Shown here in pieces: positions 57,541 through 64,000 of a DNA stretch of 64,000 nt. The first letter of the stretch is position 1. Every line of letters begins with the position of its first letter. The stretch lies in the NCBI GenBank assembly GCA_047495785.1, contig JBLDXI010000054.1, positions 2,604,001 to 2,668,000 of the forward strand, read 5' to 3'. Below the pieces are notes generated by a model that did not search any database, was not told the origin of the DNA, and saw only the letters and a list, made by a program, of their open reading frames with translations. The translations under genes and the position numbers were made by a program. Source of the stretch: Lepidodermella squamata. Its lineage: Eukaryota > Gastrotricha.

Positions 57541-59576
57541 TCATGGATATTTCAACAACTCCTCCCTGAATTGAGCAGTCAGGGCAGTCGAACGCCATAT
57601 TTCTTTCACTTCTGGGTATAGCGTTCCCACTACGGCGAATAGTTCTTGAAAAATACAAGTTGCACGCCGAAAAACCGGTAAGAGCTGGTAAATTGCGCCA
57701 ATTTTAGCCTCGGCATTAACGCCGTATTTTTTAGAAAATTCGTCGAAAATAGCGATTTCATAACGGCGTCGAATTTTGGCCACAGTTTCCGGCCCTTGAA
57801 GATTAGGCGTGTCTGGAATATTCGATCAAAAAAATCCTCATAAATACAAATTGATCGGCAAAATTACGATTATTGAATGCCAGTAAAACGCAAAATGCAG
57901 CGAATTCTTGCAAGTCGGTGATAACAAGTGATAGTGCCTTGCCAACTTCGACCAAGTAAGATTGAATATGAGTACCCTGATCCGGCAAATCCTTCGCGCT
58001 AGTCTGCCAAGCTTCATCATCCATTGAAAACATGTTAGGCTTTTGATTTACAGCATCGAATTGTAGCGAAAGTTGAGCTATTAGGATCGGGTGAAAGCCA
58101 TGGGTGAACAGTGTTACTCGGTCAGGTAATGGAATTTCTTGACAACCTAAGAAAATTAAAATTAAATAAAAAATTGAGAATCCAGCACTAAATTTTGGAA
58201 TTTTTCGCGATTTCGAATTTTCCTCAATTAATTAATAATTATGAACCCTATTACCTTGGGATTTCATTCTAGCAACCCTCAAATACGTAGAATAATTCTT
58301 AACCAAAACTGGTGATATCGGTAAAATCACTGATTTCGAAAATCGATACCGAAAATCGATATTCTTTCGAAAATTCACCGGCGATAGTGTAAAATGCGCC
58401 TAAATTTAGATCTGTCAGTTGAGATTCTCAGGAAAACTCGAAAAGCCAGATTTTCTTCAAATTTAGTGCTGGATAAAAATTAAAAAATCCTCCTTAAAAC
58501 TTGTGAGAATTTCACAAACCTGGCAAATTACGTAAAAAAGCTGCCACGCACTGCATGTACTTTTCTTCGGTTTTAAATCGAAGGGATGCCGATTCAGATC
58601 TAGTCATATCAGCTCGAATCGGGGTTCGCAACTTTGAAAAAAAATAAAAGTACAAATAAAGATCCAATGAAAAATTAAAACAAAATTACCGTTGCGATTT
58701 CTGCTAATTTAGAAGCCGCTTTCACGGCCGATTCGACCAAGTTGACTTCCTTTTCAACTATCAAGCTGTCCTTTGATTCAGACTCTTCAGGATTCTCATC
58801 GGCTTCGTAGTCATTATCGGATTCGTCGACTTTAATTTCATTGCTATCGGCACTTTCCTGCTTGCTGGGTTCAATGTCTAGAAAAGCCGCTTTAATGACA
58901 ATCGCAGCTTTTCGCCCCAAATTATGCCGGCCGACTGTTGCCTTGCCCAAAGACATGCCAACACTCAGGCACTTCGCAAATCGACACTGCCGGCATTTCA
59001 AAACACCGCACTTTTCGGCCTTAGATTTGCATTCGTATTGCTTCCAGAAGTCTTTCGCCATCGAACGACGGAAAAATGCGTTACAGCCTTGGCAAGTGAC
59101 TGCGCCGAAGTGATATCCACTACCTGTAGTTATTGACACAACAGTAAAATCGATAATGCAGTCTCAAACCAGTTTTTTACTTTTCATTCCGCAAACTTCG
59201 CAGGCCATTTTCGAGAAATTTAGCTTCGACTCCATCGGAGCAACTTGAACAGGGTCTATCGAGCCGAACGTGACTTGCTCGCAGAGTTTCAACCGATGTG
59301 ATCGGCATTTTGACCTCGCTTCGGTTAGACAAGAACAGACATGCAGCTTTCCACGGTTTCGAGCAAAAAATTTCTAAGTAACAAAATTAAAAAAAAATCG
59401 ATATAATTTAAACAAAATTACAAAAAAATCGATATAATTTAAAGAAACTAAATTACCCTGCAGGCCTCGCAAAGAGTTTTCGAGCAATGCTCAGATTCCT
59501 CTGTCAAATCGGGAGAAACTTTCCGTTCATCAGCATTGGATAGTTCGAAACAAACTCGACATGAAGTCGAAGACAT
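57541..59576 (-). CDS. 2DBD nuclear receptor, array copy 22
   Basis: Complete, 469 aa in six exons: 59576-59457, 59373-59181, 59123-58690, 58631-58520, 58146-57868, 57812-57541. It is the closest paralogue of copy 21, with exon 2 nearly identical. DBD1 finger II again ends CRSHRLKLC. The DBD2 P-box is CQGCNA: the nearly invariant Lys after the last finger-I Cys, which contacts DNA in other receptors, is Asn. Finger II is C-x6-C-x4-C-x2-C, then LSVGMSLGKATVGRHNLGRK. The hinge is strongly acidic. The LBD has LPDRVTLFTHGFHPILIAQL and QEFAAFCVLLAFNN; C terminus FREELLKYP. The 373-bp intron 4 carries a dispersed repeat. Confidence 0.94.
58255..58450 (+). repeat. dispersed repeat copy in copy 22 intron 4
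   Basis: About 195 bp: GGGATTTCATTCTAGCAACC, ACGTAGAATAATTCTTAACC, GTGATATCGGTAAAATCACT, ATCGATACCGAAAATCGATA, ACCGGCGATAGTGTAAAATG and ATCTGTCAGTTGAGATTCTC. Same orientation as the copy 17 member. Confidence 0.65.
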
Positions 59577-59759
59577 AATAAAATCACCTAATTAGATGAA
59601 TAAAAATGTCAGATTAATTATTCAGCACTGTTTCGTGAGTATTCAACGGTAACAAAAACTACATTAACACAGAAAAACGCTAAAATTGTCGAGGTTTTTA
59701 GAAAATCTAAAGCACAACGTAAAACGATGGGGAACAATTTTAATCTCTTTAGAAAAATA

Positions 59760-62362
59760 TCAGCTATCAGTTTTGAGGAGTTGTTCCGTAAATTCAGCAG
59801 CCAATTTCGACCAAAACGGCTTCACTTGAGGCATCAACGTATTGATATTTGAAATAAGTTCTTGAAACAGCATTGTTGCATTGCGTAAAAGGGACAACAA
59901 ATGGTAGAAAGCAGCTGTTTTCTTCTCAGCGCCTTTGCCGTAAGTCTTTGAAAATTCCTCGAAAATCGCATTTTCATAACGGCGCCGAATTTTCGCCACA
60001 ATTTCAGGGCCTTGAAGATTGGCAGCATCTATTATGGAAATTTTCAAATTGTAACACAATTTGAAAGTAATATTTTCAAAAAATTACGTGGGTTGAACAT
60101 GACAATAGCGCATAAAATTGAAAATTCTCGCAGATTGATAATAATGCTAGCCTGAGCATTGCCGATTTCCATCATAAAAGATCGTATTTTATCACCTACA
60201 TTAGGGAACATCCGAGTGGAGAGTTGAAAGGCTTCCTCGTCCATCGTAAACAGGTTAGGCCGTTGATTGGCCACGTCGAACTGAAGCGACAATTGAGCAA
60301 TGACTACTGGATAAAAGCCTTGCATCAAAAGCGTAACTCGATCTGGTAACTGGAGTTCTTTCATCCCTAAAACAAAAGCGATGAATAAAAAATTCGATTA
60401 AAAATTAATGTTAAGTGCGTTGGGGACACTTGAAGCTTTGAGAGCGCTGAAAAACTTATTTTTTGTCTAACAATTCTAGGTCTTATCATGTTTCGTTCGA
60501 CATTGAACTCAACACAATTGGAGCAAAAATCTTCAATGAATGAGGAGTCGAACGATATCAAAAAGAGGTTGATAGTCCTCAGGGTTGCTGAGAAAATGGG
60601 CTTCACATTTTATGGGTGCGAAATTGCACATTTTCAAAAAATGCGCTTAAAAATTCAGTTTTTTATTGCATCAATTAACAACTCGTCGCGGAATAAATTT
60701 CGACGTTCTTTTTTTAAGCGCAGCCGAGATTTTTCGGGGATATCTGAGGTAAGAAATCTTGCTAAAATCTTGTAAAAATTTGATGGAATCAGTGCTTTCA
60801 AGTCACCCTAAATCGACAAGCCTCCTAGAGGGCCTGAATTTTGAAAATTCTAAATCCTCAAGAAAAACTGAGTAAGAAAATCTTGGATTCCAAGAATCGT
60901 CCCTCTTCAAGTCTACACACTTTTTGCCGTTTGCAGGAAAATACAGAAATGACGCCAAATCGTCCCCCACTTGTTAACTGTCATTTTTGAATAAAAAGTT
61001 CAGGTAACAAATTTGATAATTTTGGATTGTAAAAAATATGCGAAAAAAGAATTGATTTTTTACAAAAAACATCCGCTTTAAATTTTTTAATTCAAGATAG
61101 TTGCAACTGAGTGTCCGAAAATTCTCAAAATGTACAAGAGAATCGGGAGCCACGTTTCCAAACTGTTTTTGAAAATTCCGACATTTTTTCTTGTTGAAAT
61201 ATGATAAAAAAAATAAACAAATTTTCTAGATTTGCGGACATGAGAAGTCTCAACAAATAGGATTAATTTTCTAATTATTCAAACCTGGAAGATCGTGGAA
61301 GAAAGCCGAAACACATTTGAGAAATGTTTCGGCGCCGTGCACGCGAATAGCCATCGATTCAGCCATCGACATGTGCGCCCGAATCGGTGAATATACCTAC
61401 ATACAAATTATTAATTGAAAAATCCAGTTTTCTATAAAGAATAAAGATTTACGTTTGCCATTGGCGCCAATTTTGCAGCAGCTTTTGCCGAATCAGTAAC
61501 AAGTTGGTCGAGACTTTCTTTCGACAGCTCAGGCTCGCCCTTGGATGGCATTGGAACTGCACTGGAGCTACTGACAACCTGATTCCCATCAGAACATCCA
61601 ATCGAGCTCATTTCCATACTCATTTCATCGTCTTCCTCCGATCCAGAGGTGTCCATATCACCACCCGCTTCATCCTGGTTGGCTGATGATGTCGAAGCGC
61701 CTTCACACAATGTACCCTTGTTAATAATATCCGCTTTCCGCTTCCAATTATGCCGACCGACAGTGGCTTTGTCAAGAGACATGCCAGCGCTGAGGCATTT
61801 CGTAAAACGGCATTTTCGGCATTTCAAATTCGAACAATCGTTCGATTTCTTATCGCATTCGTAATTTTTCCAAAAATCAGCAAACATCGAACGGCGGTAA
61901 AAACTCTTACAACCATGGCATGTAATTGCACCAAAATGATGTCCATTACCTGGAAAAAAATAAAAAATTAAGCAAAAAATTACTAGGCCTTTTAATCAAT
62001 AACTTTTTGAGCCGCACACTGCACATAATAATTTTGAAAAATCCAGCTTAATATCGAGAGGAACAGGTTTTTCTAAATCCGGCCCAAAAACGGCCTCTTC
62101 GCAATATTTCAGCCGATGAAATCGACATTTCGACCCGTCTTCTGTGCCACAGGTACAGGGTAGCTGCTTGCCGCGATTTCTCGATAAAAATTTCTGAAAA
62201 GCAACAACAAATTAGGAATTAGATTAACATAAAAACGGTAATTCGTACCCGACACGCTTCACAGATTACATTATTGGACGGAGATGAATCATCTGCCGAT
62301 TTATTGTCGTTACTCGCCAATAATGAGCACGCATAACAGTTTTGGCCCAAATGAGACATCAT
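59760..62362 (-). CDS. 2DBD nuclear receptor, array copy 23
   Basis: Complete, 486 aa from the first of two adjacent ATGs; six exons: 62362-62249, 62193-62004, 61949-61453, 61396-61285, 60366-60088, 60028-59760. DBD1 has CYAC...CEACR-KFLSRN, finger II CTC...SKCRFHRLKYC with His for the last Cys of the pair. DBD2 begins CAVCGSKSNGHHFG and has P-box CHGCKSFYRRS; finger II is C-x6-C-x4-C-x2-C, then LSAGMSLDKATVGRHNWKRK. The LBD has LPDRVTLLMQGFYPVVIAQL and REFSILCAIVMFNP; C terminus WSKLAAEFTEQLLKTDS. Intron 4 is 919 bp. An acceptor-like TTATAG lies 9 bp before the first ATG. Confidence 0.94.
60367..61284. other. 919-bp intron of copy 23
   Basis: No supported gene. Bases 60410-60530 share words with the introns of copies 13 and 16 (TTTCGTTCGACATTGAACTC). 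A 95-codon + strand frame (60488-60775) has no recognisable domain. Confidence 0.4.
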
Positions 62363-62457
62363 TAAAAATTCTATAACAAAATTAATTAATTAATTAAAAA
62401 ACTATTTTATGCCATTTTACAAAATTTTAGAACCGTGAGCATTAAATTAATCTCAGA

Positions 62458-64000
62458 TCATGTTGAGATATTAAGCAGCTTTTGAGTGAATTCGGTTACC
62501 AGTTGCGTATACAAAGGTCTCAATTCTGGAAATCGCGTCATTATCAAATTGAAAAAATCTTGAAATATCGTCGTTGCCCGCCGAAGTACAGGTAATAATT
62601 GGTACAGCGAGGCTATTTTCGACTCGGCATCAGCCCCGTAATTTTTCAAAAAATCGTCAAAAATTGCATTTTCGTAACGGCGGCGCCATTTAGTAACAAC
62701 ATCAACGCTTTGTAAATTTGGCAAACCTAAAACGAAAAAAAATCATAATTTTCCGAGAAATTTAATTATAGACAAATTACCGTTGTTAAATAGCAGTAAG
62801 GCACATAGAATTGCGAATTCTCGTAAGTTGGTTATTACAGGCGACTGAGCGTTGCCGGCTTCGATCATGAAAGAGCGAAGTTGAGCTGCAAATTGCGGTA
62901 GCTCGCTTTCACTGACCTCCCACGCCTCGCCCTCTAGAGAGAAGACGTTCGCTTTTTGATTCACAACATCAAACTGCAGCGACAGCTGAGCCACTATGAC
63001 CGGGAAAAGGCCTTGAGTGAATAACACAACACGGTCGGGAAATGAAATTTCTTGAAAGCCTGTTATAATAAAATACGATTAGTCGCTAATAGAAAAACAG
63101 AGAAAATATTTAAATAACCTGGTAGATATTGGAAAAAACCAGCTACGCATCTCACATACGTATCTGTGGCCCGAATTCTTATAGCTGTTGCTTCAGCTTT
63201 ACTCATATTAAAGCGAACCGGTTGCTCAACCTAAAAAATTCAAAAATGTAAGAATGCATAAATTAATAAAAGGGGTAAAAATTTGCGCCACTATAATTTG
63301 GTTCCAGCTCACTAAATTTATCGGTTTTTTTGCGATTTCCGAATATTTCCTTTCCTGTCCCTATTAGCACATCCAGGAAAATAATTTTAGGAAATTTGGC
63401 CATCGAATGGGGCTCACTTCGCCGGGTCCACCTGTTATATTTCATAATATTTTTGTATAATTTTGAAATTCCTTATAGCGATTTTCATAACTAAACGCAA
63501 ATAGCAATTTTTGCATGCATATAGTTGACCCTATAAAAAATCGATACCGGAAATCGATATCAGCACAGCGGACTGAAATCCAACGTTTAATTAGACCACT
63601 CTTCGTGCGAAGAGTGAGATCTATTGCCTTATAGGCTGGATAATAAAAATAATTGGGACGTGAAACTCGAAAAACTGCAATTTAGCGATGGAACCCTATA
63701 TTTAACGTGGGCCCTCAATAAAAAATTACCAGAGCTATTTCCGACAATTTTACAGCCGACTTGACTGCCTCGGCTACAACGTCTAGCTCGATAATAATTT
63801 CTGGGACGTTATAAATGACGCTTTCATTGCTAGCCGATACAATAACACCGCTGTCGACTGATGAGTTTTCAACTCGTTGATTTTCGATCGACGACGAGAT
63901 GGATTCATTTTCCAGCGAAGCCGCTGCTGCTTTTCTAACGATATCCGATCGCCGTTGCATGGAATGCCGGCCAACTGTGGCCTTATCGAAAGACATGCCA
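62458..64000 (-). CDS. 2DBD nuclear receptor, array copy 24 (5' end off window)
   Basis: Partial: visible exons from 64000 to 63730, then 63230-63119, 63059-62781, 62726-62458. Both DBDs lie outside the window except the last residues of DBD2, GMSFDKATVGRHSMQRR, which place it with copies 21-23. The hinge is Ser/Glu/Asn-rich. The LBD has FPDRVVLFTQGLFPVIVAQL and REFAILCALLLFNN, the helix 9-10 region KWRRRYENAIFDDF, and ends YTQLVTEFTQKLLNIST with an AF-2-like acidic residue. Intron positions and phases match copies 21-23. That it also has DBD1 is inferred from its neighbours. Confidence 0.9.
63530..63620 (+). repeat. dispersed repeat fragment in copy 24 intron
   Basis: AAAAATCGATACCGGAAATC and GATATCAGCACAGCGGACTG match the core and 3' part of the dispersed repeat family. 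The 5' half is not recognisable here. Confidence 0.5.

Noticed and set aside
60488-60775. 95-codon + strand frame in the intron of copy 23
   Set aside because: No domain, AT-rich intron context, and partial overlap with a possible repeat.
1-64000. CRISPR arrays, rRNA or tRNA genes
   Set aside because: No regularly spaced identical repeats, no rRNA-like blocks, and no cloverleaf with intact T-arm consensus was seen on either strand. The genome is eukaryotic.

Overview
This is animal nuclear DNA. Genes are split by short GT-AG introns (many 49-55 bp), introns and spacers are AT-rich, and almost all coding sequence belongs to one metazoan-only family, the nuclear receptors. I cannot fix the phylum. 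A compact-genome invertebrate fits best.

The window is a head-to-tail tandem array of 24 nuclear receptor genes, all on the minus strand, here numbered 1 to 24 from left to right. Transcription therefore runs from high to low coordinates. Copies 1 and 24 run off the ends. Each protein has two zinc-finger DNA-binding domains followed by one ligand-binding domain. The first domain (DBD1) is atypical, with P-box variants of CEACRK/CEACKK. The second (DBD2) has P-box variants of CEGCKG. This is the architecture of the 2DBD nuclear receptors (2DBD-NRs), first known from flatworms and molluscs. I traced splice sites for every copy. All 22 complete copies, and the visible parts of copies 1 and 24, give open, in-phase reading frames, so I found no pseudogene.

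Layout: copies 1-3 (1-6068) are close paralogues. Copy 4 (6177-7902) groups with 9-11. Copies 5-8 (8225-20677) form another clade, interrupted by a 4.1 kb transposon. Copies 9-11 (21064-27616) are longer and intron-poor. Copy 12 (28865-32982) is transitional. Copies 13-19 (33327-52353) and 20-24 (52509-64000) are intron-richer, packed 41-273 bp apart, and hold most of the dispersed repeats in their longer introns. Intron positions are shared across the array and drop out in blocks, which suggests tandem duplication plus stepwise intron loss.

The transposon (12004-16147) is a pogo-like DDE element with perfect 25-bp terminal inverted repeats, a TA target duplication and an intact three-exon gene. 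That gene's predicted product joins a CENP-B/pogo-type transposase to a Ulp1-like cysteine protease. A decayed inverted copy of the protease region lies just downstream, so a transcript could fold into a long hairpin. It inserted 18 bp past the stop codon of copy 7.

Other structure: conserved upstream blocks shared by copies 6, 7 and 8 and by copies 1 and 2 (candidate promoters); splice-acceptor-like YAG sites just before most start codons, which with the tight spacing raises the possibility of spliced-leader trans-splicing of polycistrons; an 820-bp MITE with a nested foldback element and a hairpin cluster in an intron of copy 13; and a roughly 220-bp repeat family found only in introns of copies 12-24.
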